Source: JADFSZ01 sp022560555 [NCBI: PVC group bacterium] (GTDB lineage: Bacteria > GCA-001730085 > JADFSZ01). Taken from it: 8,439 nt of DNA. A model generated the notes under the pieces. The model was not told the origin of the DNA. It worked only from the letters and a program-made list of their open reading frames with translations, and searched no databases. A program made the position numbers and the translations under genes. Every line of letters begins with the position of its first letter. Positions within the stretch are counted from its first letter, which is position 1. Shown here piece by piece: positions 1 through 5,914 of the stretch. The stretch spans positions 1 through 8,439 of the forward strand of contig JADFSZ010000070.1 of NCBI GenBank assembly GCA_022560555.1. Reading direction: 5' to 3'.

Positions 1-404
1 GCAACACCAAAACGCGGCCCCTTAAACGTGTTCCAAAATTTGTCCGGCGCATCCAAACGTTCAAGTCGAATACCGGATTTAATGCTGATGTTGCCATACA
101 CAACATTCAAAAGCTGCGTGAGTTCACCGGCGATGATTTCAACGGCATAACTGATAACCACCTGATAGGTACCCTCCCGGACAAGTTCGATGCCTTCAAT
201 ACGACCCAAAATGTGCTCGCGAATGTCACCCAAGGTTACCAATTCTGCGGGAAATTCGATCGTTTGTTCCACACAAATATCTTCGGCGCGTTTTTGAATC
301 TCCGCGCTTGAGGCCTCAACATGATACACGGCCGAGATTCGTTGGCCGGATATTGGAAGCGAGACATCATAACGGACACTAGAGAGCTTCGGCTTTTGAT
401 TCAC
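1..404 (-). CDS. RuBisCO-like protein (RuBisCO large-chain family, probably form IV), N-terminal part; runs off the window
   Basis: The first 134 codons of a RuBisCO large-subunit-family protein are present, covering the N-terminal alpha/beta domain and ending just after GPRFGV (129-134), where the catalytic barrel would begin. Family signatures seen are VEQTIEFP (45-52), LLNVVYGNIS (98-107) and GIRLERLDAP (111-120). By eye, E46 and N105 match the RuBisCO active-site residues Glu60 and Asn123 (spinach numbering). The positions of Thr65 and Trp66 read F51 and P52, which argues against a true CO2-fixing enzyme and for an RLP. Known RLPs act as enolases, isomerases, decarboxylases or transcarboxylases on sugar phosphates; which applies here cannot be told without the barrel. 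The start is a GTG at 402-404 with GGAG at 415-418, ten bases upstream; no ATG occurs in frame in the visible part. The gene overlaps the end of the transketolase C-half gene by 26 bases, so translation is probably coupled. Confidence 0.88.
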   Translation of the reverse strand, partial: MNQKPKLSSVRYDVSLPISGQRISAVYHVEASSAEIQKRAEDICVEQTIEFPAELVTLGDIREHILGRIEGIELVREGTYQVVISYAVEIIAGELTQLLNVVYGNISIKSGIRLERLDAPDKFWNTFKGPRFGV

Positions 405-1386
405 TATGCACCATCTCCAATCGTACGGACGAAAGATCTTCTTCTTTGATTTTAAACGTTTTCCCCATTAATTGTTCTATCGAGACGACAAGGGCCATTG
501 CATCCAGTCCATATTCACGCATTAAATAATTCCGGCTGGCACCGTGGGCATAGGTATCTTTAAGCCCTAGTTTCACCAATTTTTTATTCATCCCAACCCT
601 CGTCATAACTTCACTAACACATGTGCCGAGCCCGCCGAGGATCGTGTGATTTTCCATGGTGATGACACCGTGGCTTGCTTTTTCAATAGAGGCAAGAATT
701 TGAGGATCAGAAAACGGTTTTAAGGTGCTCACATGCACATGTTCGATCTCGACCCCCCGGCGCGCCAAAACCTCCGTCGCCCTCAGGGCTTCCTCCGTAC
801 AGATACCGCTTGAGAATAAAGTCACATCTTTGCCTTTTTTGATGAGCCGGGCTTTATTAAGAACAAATGGTTCTTTTTTTGGAAAAATTCTCGGGAGATC
901 TCCCCGAAGCATCCGCACGTAAACCGGTCCGTCCACAGCATGGGCCGGAGCGAGAATAGTTTCTACCTCCGTCGCGTCTCCGACTTCAAGAACCGTCATG
1001 TTCGGCAAGGTCCGCATGATTGCGATGTCATCGATCGCTTGATGCGTAGCCCCTCCGGGCGTCATGATGCCCGGCAAAAATCCAAACATACGTACAGGCA
1101 AATTTGGATACGCGATCGACATCGAAACCTGATCCAAAGCTCTTCGATAAATAAACACACCGAATGTATGCACAAAGGGAAATAAGCCTTCCCGGGCCAT
1201 GCCTCCGGCAAAACTCATCATATTCTGCTCCGCCATTCCCATCGATAAAAACCGGTCCGGATAGGTGTCACGGAAAAGATCCACTTCTGTTGAACTCGTC
1301 AGATCCGCCGACAAGACAAAAACCTCGGGTTTGTCTTTGGCCCATTTCACAAGATTTTTTGAATGAATTTTAGAACAAATTTCCAT
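379..1386 (-). CDS. Split transketolase, C-terminal (pyrimidine-binding) subunit
   Basis: This 335-residue protein carries the TPP pyrimidine-binding domain (about 1-170) and the transketolase C-terminal domain (about 185-315). It should pair with the product of the gene just upstream to make one active enzyme that transfers two-carbon units. GMAEQN (50-55) contains E53, the cofactor-activating glutamate (E. coli TktA Glu411). GGATHQ (111-116) gives H115 (TktA His473) and LRGD gives R161 (TktA Arg520). Two substrate positions differ: the phosphate-binding His461 aligns with F103, and Asp469, which reads the C2 hydroxyl, aligns with G111. Residues 315-335 form a charged tail within which the next gene starts. 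The gene begins 15 bases after the stop of the N-half gene, and no Shine-Dalgarno is evident in that gap, so coupled translation is likely. Membership in the family is sure; the substrate is not. DXP synthase and E1 dehydrogenase subunits fit less well. Confidence 0.93.
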   Translation of the reverse strand: MEICSKIHSKNLVKWAKDKPEVFVLSADLTSSTEVDLFRDTYPDRFLSMGMAEQNMMSFAGGMAREGLFPFVHTFGVFIYRRALDQVSMSIAYPNLPVRMFGFLPGIMTPGGATHQAIDDIAIMRTLPNMTVLEVGDATEVETILAPAHAVDGPVYVRMLRGDLPRIFPKKEPFVLNKARLIKKGKDVTLFSSGICTEEALRATEVLARRGVEIEHVHVSTLKPFSDPQILASIEKASHGVITMENHTILGGLGTCVSEVMTRVGMNKKLVKLGLKDTYAHGASRNYLMREYGLDAMALVVSIEQLMGKTFKIKEEDLSSVRLEMVHSESKAEAL

Positions 1387-1401
1387 TTTTTTAGTTCGGG
1401 T

Positions 1402-2343
1402 TTAGGTGTCTGTAGAATTTTGCATTTGATTTAGATAGTTTTTGTATTCTTTCTGTTCATTCTCATCTTTAAATCTTACATAATGCAGTTTCGGGCGGCG
1501 TTTTTCCAAGAGCGAGATCCCCTGACAAGGATTCGTAATGGCCAGCACGACTTGAGGCCGGCCATCCGGTTTTTCGTCTTTTAAGCAAGACAAAGCATCC
1601 ACATCGTGTCCGTTGACACGATGCACACGGGCTCCAAAAAATTTAATCCGGTGTTCGAGCGGCTCCACATTCATCACATCCACCATGGCTCCATCGCATT
1701 GCTGAGAATTCACATCGACATAAATCCCGATATTATCCAGTTTATGAAAGGAGAGCGCCTGTAAAGCTTCCCACGTTTGTCCGGATTGAAATTCGCCATC
1801 GGACATAAACACCCAAACACGTCCTTTTTCTTTTTTTCGTTTGCGGGCATACGCGATACCGCCGGCCTGACTCAGAGCTTGTCCGAGAGAGCCGGCCGTC
1901 ACTTCGTGTCCCGGGGAATGCTCGGCTCCGATCATCTCAACAGTACTTCCATCCTGATTGAATAGCTCCAAGCCTTCTTCGGCCATGCGTCCGACCTCGA
2001 CCAAGAGCGCGTAAAGCACCAATGCGTAGTGAACCGGGCTCATGATAAAACGGTCGTATTCAGGATTTTTCGGCCCATTGTAAAGAGCGCCCGTCTGATA
2101 CTGAGGCATCCCTTGTCTTGGAACTCCCGCGAACGGAACAGGAACCATCGCCCCTTCGCTCGGCCCCAGACACATCACGTGTTCATATAAGACAGACAAA
2201 ATTTCGGCCGCTGAACAAGCCTGGCTCAAATAACCGCCGTTGTTTTTCACAGTATGATCAAGAACACGTAAGCGCACACCACGAGCCGTGTTTTTTGCTT
2301 GCTCTTGCCAAGTGTTTTTCGTTCCTTGTTTACGATTACCCAT
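1402..2343 (-). CDS. Split transketolase, N-terminal (TPP pyrophosphate-binding) subunit
   Basis: This 313-residue protein is the TPP pyrophosphate-binding half of a two-gene transketolase. The metal/TPP motif is SDGEFQSGQ (181-189) followed by DVNSQQ with N212; D182 and N212 keep the core, but the first glycine of the usual GDG is Ser. GSLGQAL (151-157), H105 (TktA His66) and H287 (TktA His261, by eye) are also present. Departures from textbook transketolase are G37 where substrate-binding His26 sits (GGYLS for GHPG-type), and S187 where the glutamate-network residue Glu160 sits. A segment of about 25 residues (66-92) lies between the first helices and DRFIMSP. The ATG is preceded directly by an in-frame TAA, so translation cannot start further upstream. 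No good Shine-Dalgarno is seen; the start lies inside a short tandem repeat. The stop of the GerMN gene lies 22 bases upstream, consistent with one operon. Confidence 0.92.
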   Translation of the reverse strand: MGNRKQGTKNTWQEQAKNTARGVRLRVLDHTVKNNGGYLSQACSAAEILSVLYEHVMCLGPSEGAMVPVPFAGVPRQGMPQYQTGALYNGPKNPEYDRFIMSPVHYALVLYALLVEVGRMAEEGLELFNQDGSTVEMIGAEHSPGHEVTAGSLGQALSQAGGIAYARKRKKEKGRVWVFMSDGEFQSGQTWEALQALSFHKLDNIGIYVDVNSQQCDGAMVDVMNVEPLEHRIKFFGARVHRVNGHDVDALSCLKDEKPDGRPQVVLAITNPCQGISLLEKRRPKLHYVRFKDENEQKEYKNYLNQMQNSTDT

Positions 2344-2371
2344 TTACGATTACCCATTTACGGATTTACGG
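2329..2371. repeat. Short tandem repeat (two perfect 14-bp units plus partial copies) at a gene junction
   Basis: The 14-bp unit TTTACGATTACCCA occurs perfectly twice (2329-2342 and 2343-2356), followed by TTTACGG at 2357-2363 and again at 2365-2371. The unit is itself nearly two heptamers. The array covers the stop codon of the GerMN gene and the start codon of the transketolase N-half gene. It creates two ATGs in the same local context (2341-2343 and 2355-2357), only the first of which is in frame with the transketolase. Confidence 0.85.
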
Positions 2372-2995
2372 TTGAAACAAAGAATCAGGGAAAATTTGAA
2401 CTTTCTCCACGCTGGAAAACTGCATAGCTGTTTTGACAATCTGTGCTTTTAAGATCTGGACCTGTTGAGAGCCTCCGACAGTAAAATGATACAAATCCAC
2501 AAATTGAAGCTTCAGAATCCCCTGATCCAGATCCACGGATTGCAGGCGAAATCCGGCAGCCGGCAATTCCGTGAAAAACCCTTCTTCTTTTTCTTTGGCC
2601 GTCAGGCCCCCTTGAAGCAAAAGACGAATGGTATCTTGGATGGGGGTCCGGGTTCTCAGAATACGCCGGTTGACATAGGAAAGAAACATTTCGGGGGTTT
2701 CCGTAGGCCCCGGAATTTGTTTATCCTTTTTCCAATTATAGTAATAGAGACGGATAGAAATTTTTGCTTTTACGCGCGCGGACTTTTCGGTGCTTTCAGC
2801 TCCTTGTTGATGGGATGGTCCGGATTTAGGCGTGAGGGAAAAGTCGAAGTTTTGAGATATATAAAAGTAGGCTCCGACCCCGGCCAAAATCCCGCCGGAA
2901 ATAAGAAGGGTAAAAAGCCATGACGAAGGCAGTGATCTTTTTCTTCGTTTTTTGGAGGAACTTTTTTTCTTTGTTTTACGTCGTTTTCTTGCCAT
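2366..2995 (-). CDS. GerMN-domain protein with an N-terminal membrane anchor
   Basis: The 209-residue protein has a very basic N-terminus (residues 2-20 are mostly Lys/Arg), one hydrophobic helix (about 25-46), a polar linker (about 50-78) and a GerMN domain (about 79-207). Typical GerMN features are IRLYYYNW (81-88), RTRTPIQDTIRLLLQGG (114-130), GFFTELP (139-145) and a C-terminal VGGSQQVQILKAQI stretch (173-186) ending in LFQP. The topology predicts a small N-terminal cytoplasmic patch with the domain outside the inner membrane. GerMN was named from the Bacillus sporulation/germination protein GerM, but it is common in non-sporulating bacteria, where its role is mostly unknown. It is the first gene of the leftward operon with the split transketolase and RLP; a functional link is not evident from its sequence. 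The weak ribosome site AGGA lies 12 bases before the ATG. Confidence 0.88.
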   Translation of the reverse strand: MARKRRKTKKKSSSKKRRKRSLPSSWLFTLLISGGILAGVGAYFYISQNFDFSLTPKSGPSHQQGAESTEKSARVKAKISIRLYYYNWKKDKQIPGPTETPEMFLSYVNRRILRTRTPIQDTIRLLLQGGLTAKEKEEGFFTELPAAGFRLQSVDLDQGILKLQFVDLYHFTVGGSQQVQILKAQIVKTAMQFSSVEKVQIFPDSLFQP

Positions 2996-3006
2996 AAAAC
3001 TTTTCT

Positions 3007-3042
3007 ATCCTATTTAGCCTATCCACCCTATTTATCTTATTT
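3007..3042. repeat. Four degenerate 9-bp tandem repeats in the GerMN leader/promoter
   Basis: Four consecutive 9-mers read ATCCTATTT (3007-3015), AGCCTATCC (3016-3024), ACCCTATTT (3025-3033) and ATCTTATTT (3034-3042), with consensus ANCCTATTT. They lie directly upstream of the GerMN start on the minus strand and overlap the proposed -10 of that operon. They could be binding sites for a regulator, or a small tandem expansion with no function. Confidence 0.75.
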
Positions 3043-3058
3043 CTCTTACGACAGTCAA
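3031..3058 (-). promoter_or_regulatory. Candidate sigma-70-type promoter for the GerMN/transketolase/RLP operon
   Basis: On the minus strand TTGACT (3058-3053, five of six matches to the -35 consensus) is followed after 16 bases by GATAAA (3036-3031, four of six matches to -10). It lies about 35-60 bases upstream of the GerMN start. The assignment rests on pattern alone and the -10 is modest. Confidence 0.4.
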
Positions 3059-3101
3059 ATCCCTTTCATTGTACCTAATCATGCGTTCTATGAAAACAAT
3101 T

Positions 3102-3119
3102 TTTCAAACGTATTTGAAA
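3102..3119. promoter_or_regulatory. Perfect 7-bp-arm palindrome, candidate operator upstream of yjbQ
   Basis: TTTCAAA (3102-3108) and TTTGAAA (3113-3119) are exact inverted copies separated by CGTA. The right arm overlaps the candidate -35 of yjbQ, a position where a dimeric repressor would act. There is no T-tract of the kind an intrinsic terminator needs. AT-rich palindromes can arise by chance, so this is a candidate only. Confidence 0.4.
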
Positions 3120-3142
3120 TAAAGAGTCGTTTCAGGTAAACT
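3114..3142 (+). promoter_or_regulatory. Candidate promoter of yjbQ
   Basis: TTGAAA (3114-3119) and TAAACT (3137-3142) are separated by 17 bases, giving five of six and four of six matches to sigma-70 consensus. They lie 36 bases before the preferred yjbQ start. The candidate overlaps the palindrome at 3102-3119. Confidence 0.4.
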
Positions 3143-3167
3143 CTTATGCTGTTGATAAATCTAAACT

Positions 3168-3173
3168 TTGGAG
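3168..3173 (+). promoter_or_regulatory. Shine-Dalgarno site that sets the yjbQ start at 3179
   Basis: TTGGAG ends five bases before the ATG at 3179-3181. The earlier in-frame ATG at 3146 has no comparable site at a good distance, and the 11 extra residues it would add do not resemble the family N-terminus. Confidence 0.75.
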
Positions 3174-3178
3174 TCTTT

Positions 3179-3604
3179 ATGAATGTTTTTCAAAAAACGA
3201 TTACGCTTAAGCCCTATCCCAGAGGGTGTCATCTGATCACAAAAGACATTGAGGGCGCCTTGAAAGGTCTTGCCATCCGTGTCGGTCTGTGTCATGTTTT
3301 TCTCAAACACACCTCCGCCGGACTCACCATTAATGAAAACGCGGACCCATCGGTTAGAGTCGATCTGGAGGAATACCTCGATCGTGCGGCTCCGGAAAAT
3401 GCCCCGTACTTCACACATGACTATGAAGGACCCGATGATATGCCCGCTCATATTAAATCGTCATTGTTCGGATGTTCTGTGACCGTCCCCCTTCGAGGGG
3501 GCCAGCTTGATCTGGGAACGTGGCAAGGTATTTATCTGGGTGAATATCGAAATTCCGGCGCCCCACGCGTGCTCACCATTACGTGCCTGGGAGATGAAAA
3601 GTAG
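3179..3604 (+). CDS. yjbQ: YjbQ family (UPF0047) protein, secondary thiamine-phosphate synthase-like
   Basis: A 141-residue single-domain protein of the YjbQ/UPF0047 family at its usual length. With the start at 3179, conserved motifs are HTSAGLTINENADP (44-57), EGPDDMPAHIKSS (83-95), G113-TWQGIYL and the E122/R124 pair of LGEYR. H44 and H91 are the conserved histidines of the family's metal/ligand pocket. E. coli YjbQ has been reported to have a weak thiamine-phosphate synthase activity, hence the family's usual product name; the true physiological role of the family is still unsettled. No thiamine genes or riboswitch are seen nearby. It appears to be a single-gene unit: divergent from the GerMN operon and convergent with yihY, 10 bases from its stop. 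An upstream ATG at 3146 would give 152 residues but lacks a ribosome site. Confidence 0.94.
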   Translation: MNVFQKTITLKPYPRGCHLITKDIEGALKGLAIRVGLCHVFLKHTSAGLTINENADPSVRVDLEEYLDRAAPENAPYFTHDYEGPDDMPAHIKSSLFGCSVTVPLRGGQLDLGTWQGIYLGEYRNSGAPRVLTITCLGDEK

Positions 3605-3614
3605 GGTTTATCTT

Positions 3615-4937
3615 CTAGAGATCTTTTAAGAGAATGTTGTCTTTTGACGACTGCAGCGTGGCATGAAAACCCTCAAGAGAAGCTTTGAGCCTCTCTAACT
3701 CATTGGAGGCCAAAACGGGAACCGAGGAGGTCCCTCTCCTCTCTAAATCCGTCAAAACTTTTTGAATCGACATATCATGAATATCGCGTCCCGGCTGGTA
3801 GACAGGAGCCCGGCTGCCATTTTGAGCCTCGGTCAAAATACCCGCTCCGACAAGTTCAAACAAAATTTGGCGTACCAAACGTATGGGAATTTCTAATTCA
3901 TGTGAAATTTGGTTGGCCGTTATTGATGCTTTCGCGAGATGAAAATTTTTGACAAGCAAAGATGTGATTCTGAGGGTCAATAATTTTTTGTAAGAGTTGC
4001 TCACGCTGAGACAGTCCGGTTCAAATTCGTATGTATCCACATTCTGTGAGGCAAAGGAAAGCTCGGCGCCAAGCAACACGATAAGCCAACTCAACTGGAC
4101 CCAGATGAGAAAAAGCGGAAGCGCGGCAAAGCTTCCATAGATGGCCCCCATTTTCGCGACTCCGATCTGAAATTTGATATATCCCATTTGCAAAGCAAAG
4201 TACATTGTTCCTGCGACAATCCCGGCAATAAGCCCGGAAGAAAATTTGACTTTTGTGTTAGGAAGAAAAATATAAAGAAATGTGAACAAGAACCAAATGG
4301 TTCCAAGAGGAATGAGCTTGAGAGCGGGAAGCACGATTGGATTCAATGTCCCTAAGAAATTGTTGCTGATAATGATTTGCTTGATCTGACTTGCGACAAT
4401 AACGGAGAGACTGCTCGCCATGATGAATAGGACAGGGCAGATCAGCATGATGGACAGGTAGTCTGCCACCTTGCGGGCAAATGTCCGTCCTTTTTTCACG
4501 CCCCAAATATCGTTAAAGGAATGCTCAATATTGCCTAATACTTTCATCACAACCCAAAAAAGAATGATGATGCCGATGCCGGAGATGAGACCCCCTTTCG
4601 CGTTATCCAAAAGAGAACGCGCAAACTCAATCACTCGGCCGACCACTTCCTCCTGGCCCTGAAAATTTTCTATCATCCATGTTTCTAAGAGACGTTCAAA
4701 CCCAAACCCCTTCGCGATACCAAACGCCATGGCAAACACAGGGACAACGGACATTAAAGAATAAAACGTCAGGGCTGACGCTCTTAATTGACACTTGTCC
4801 TCCTTGAACCCACGAAACGCGATCACGATTGTGCGCAGCAACCTCACGATCATGGACCGCCCACGGGACAGTTTTCTAATCTGCACACGCCAGATATCCT
4901 GTTTAAAATAACGCGCTATGGGCTGAATAAACGCCAC
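3615..4937 (-). CDS. yihY: YihY/BrkB-family inner-membrane protein with C-terminal winged-helix domain
   Basis: This 440-residue protein has a soluble N-terminus (1-40), a YihY/virulence factor BrkB membrane domain (about 45-300) and a cytoplasmic C-terminal region. Family motifs include ALTFYSLMSVVP (55-66), IEHSFNDIWGV (137-147), YIFLPNTKVKF (222-232) and LIWVQLSWLIVLLGAEL (277-293). About six hydrophobic segments are seen near 53-75, 117-137, 160-182, 203-226, 233-252 and 268-293. The family was once called RNase BN, an assignment later withdrawn; its role is unknown, with envelope integrity or transport as guesses. Residues 315-400 resemble an Rrf2-like winged helix (ANQISHELEIP, then ILFELVGAGILTE). 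The GTG start at 4935-4937 shares one base with the TAG of the AsmA-like gene and has GGAG (4945-4948) seven bases upstream, so the two genes are very likely co-translated. The 3' end converges on yjbQ. Confidence 0.92.
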   Translation of the reverse strand: MAFIQPIARYFKQDIWRVQIRKLSRGRSMIVRLLRTIVIAFRGFKEDKCQLRASALTFYSLMSVVPVFAMAFGIAKGFGFERLLETWMIENFQGQEEVVGRVIEFARSLLDNAKGGLISGIGIIILFWVVMKVLGNIEHSFNDIWGVKKGRTFARKVADYLSIMLICPVLFIMASSLSVIVASQIKQIIISNNFLGTLNPIVLPALKLIPLGTIWFLFTFLYIFLPNTKVKFSSGLIAGIVAGTMYFALQMGYIKFQIGVAKMGAIYGSFAALPLFLIWVQLSWLIVLLGAELSFASQNVDTYEFEPDCLSVSNSYKKLLTLRITSLLVKNFHLAKASITANQISHELEIPIRLVRQILFELVGAGILTEAQNGSRAPVYQPGRDIHDMSIQKVLTDLERRGTSSVPVLASNELERLKASLEGFHATLQSSKDNILLKDL

Positions 4938-5788
4938 TATTTATCTCCAAAGAGTTTGAATTTTTCTCCCAAATTTTTAGCCATATCTTCTAATTGCTTG
5001 GTCGCCTTTGTGACAGTTTCTTCGATTTTAGCCGTATCAACATCCTTTAGCATCTCTGTAACATCCCCGAGGGCTTCACCCGTCAAATCGCTGACCCCGG
5101 CCAAAAGATCCGACACCTGGCCTCTTATTTCGTCCACGGCTAACCCCGCAATGTTCATGAGACCGGCGCTCATCAATGTTTTCAAGACAATAAGATTCAC
5201 CAATTTTTCCACATCAGTGATATTTTCGTAGCGTTCATCAAGATTAATATCAATATTCCTAACTTTGACGGCGCCTCTCGAATAGTCTTTGTAGACGACC
5301 CGGTCCACCCTTAACAGAAGCTCATCGATACGCACAGGGGGGATTTCTGAGGCTGTTTTTTTCTCTGAAAATGCTTTTTCCTCTTTCGACGCGGATGATT
5401 TTTTGCCCCCTTCCGCAATTGATTTCAGTTCATTGAGATTAACGTCCCCGTTTTTATTTTTCACAATAGTAAGCTCTTTGAGATGAATCCGAATCTGCTC
5501 TAAGTGAATATCCTTTTTCAAAATCGCGCCTAAATCATAATCCACATAAATGTCCGGAAAATCTACCATAATGGGATCCGGGTAGCCATCAGGATTGTGC
5601 AGCTTTAGGCCAGTGATACCCACATAGGTTTTGAGAAAGCCGACATCCATCGATCCGATTTCTAAATCAAGGCCTGTCGCAAGACGAACCCCTTTTTCAA
5701 CACTTGTTTTCACAATCATGTTTTTGGTCAAACCTAAAACCACAAGCGCGACGACAACGATACCAACAATAATGCCTGCTTTTTTCAT
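4937..5788 (-). CDS. AsmA-like membrane-anchored protein
   Basis: The predicted protein has 283 residues. It starts MKKAGIIVGI followed by a single hydrophobic helix (about 4-20), then an AsmA-type N-terminal domain (about 22-115) with the typical run of tight-packed beta segments: TGLDLEIGSMDVG (38-50), ITGLKLHNPDGYPD (58-71) and LEQIRIHLKELTI (96-108). A charged low-complexity linker follows (about 122-148, rich in Lys, Ser and Glu). A second beta stretch (150-185) and a helical C-terminal third (about 190-283) complete it. AsmA-family proteins are inner-membrane proteins with a large periplasmic part, related to the TamB/bridge-like lipid-transfer group; this is a short member. The start at 5788 is chosen for its strong GGAGG; an in-frame ATG at 5833 would put 15 polar residues before the membrane helix. 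It lies between trmB and yihY and overlaps yihY by one base. Confidence 0.75.
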   Translation of the reverse strand: MKKAGIIVGIVVVALVVLGLTKNMIVKTSVEKGVRLATGLDLEIGSMDVGFLKTYVGITGLKLHNPDGYPDPIMVDFPDIYVDYDLGAILKKDIHLEQIRIHLKELTIVKNKNGDVNLNELKSIAEGGKKSSASKEEKAFSEKKTASEIPPVRIDELLLRVDRVVYKDYSRGAVKVRNIDINLDERYENITDVEKLVNLIVLKTLMSAGLMNIAGLAVDEIRGQVSDLLAGVSDLTGEALGDVTEMLKDVDTAKIEETVTKATKQLEDMAKNLGEKFKLFGDK

Positions 5789-5795
5789 TGTGATG

Positions 5796-5800
5796 CCTCC
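5796..5800 (-). promoter_or_regulatory. Strong Shine-Dalgarno site for the AsmA-like gene
   Basis: GGAGG on the minus strand lies seven bases before the ATG at 5788-5786. It decides the start in favour of 5788 over the longer reading frame from 5833. Confidence 0.85.
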
Positions 5801-5847
5801 TGTATGAGATGTAGATTTTTGCTGTAAGGTCAATTGGGGAAACGGAT

Positions 5848-5856
5848 ATCATAGCA
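5848..5856 (-). promoter_or_regulatory. Candidate extended -10 promoter for the AsmA-like/yihY pair
   Basis: On the minus strand TGC-TATGAT matches the extended -10 form TGN-TATAAT, with five of six matches in the hexamer. It lies about 60 bases before the AsmA-like start, in the 126-base gap after trmB. The -35 region 17 bases upstream (TTTTGG) is poor, as is allowed for extended -10 promoters. It would let these two genes be expressed apart from trmB. The rest of the gap shows no clear hairpin. Confidence 0.4.
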
Positions 5857-5914
5857 TACATCCACATTCACCAAAAGATTCTCACGCCCGGAAGGGTTTT
5901 AAAGGGACAGATCC

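Noticed and set aside
1-404. Naming the left-edge gene as carbon-fixing RuBisCO (rbcL)
   Set aside because: Thr65 and Trp66 equivalents are Phe and Pro, no small subunit or phosphoribulokinase is visible, and the catalytic barrel lies outside the window.
725-1373. Plus-strand open frames opposite the transketolase C-half gene
   Set aside because: They are antisense to a well-conserved gene, match no family I know and have no ribosome sites.
2465-2923. 152-codon plus-strand frame opposite the GerMN gene
   Set aside because: It lies wholly antisense to a recognisable GerMN domain, and its translation is low-complexity with no family features.
3146-3178. Upstream ATG extending yjbQ by 11 residues
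   Set aside because: It has no Shine-Dalgarno at proper spacing. The ATG at 3179 has TTGGAG five bases upstream and gives the usual family length.
3161-3451. Minus-strand frame of 96 codons opposite yjbQ
   Set aside because: It is antisense to the conserved YjbQ motifs, so it is a shadow frame.
3595-3640. Possible bidirectional terminator between convergent yjbQ and yihY
   Set aside because: Only a weak four-base stem (ATCT/AGAT) and short A/T runs were found, which is not enough for an intrinsic terminator.
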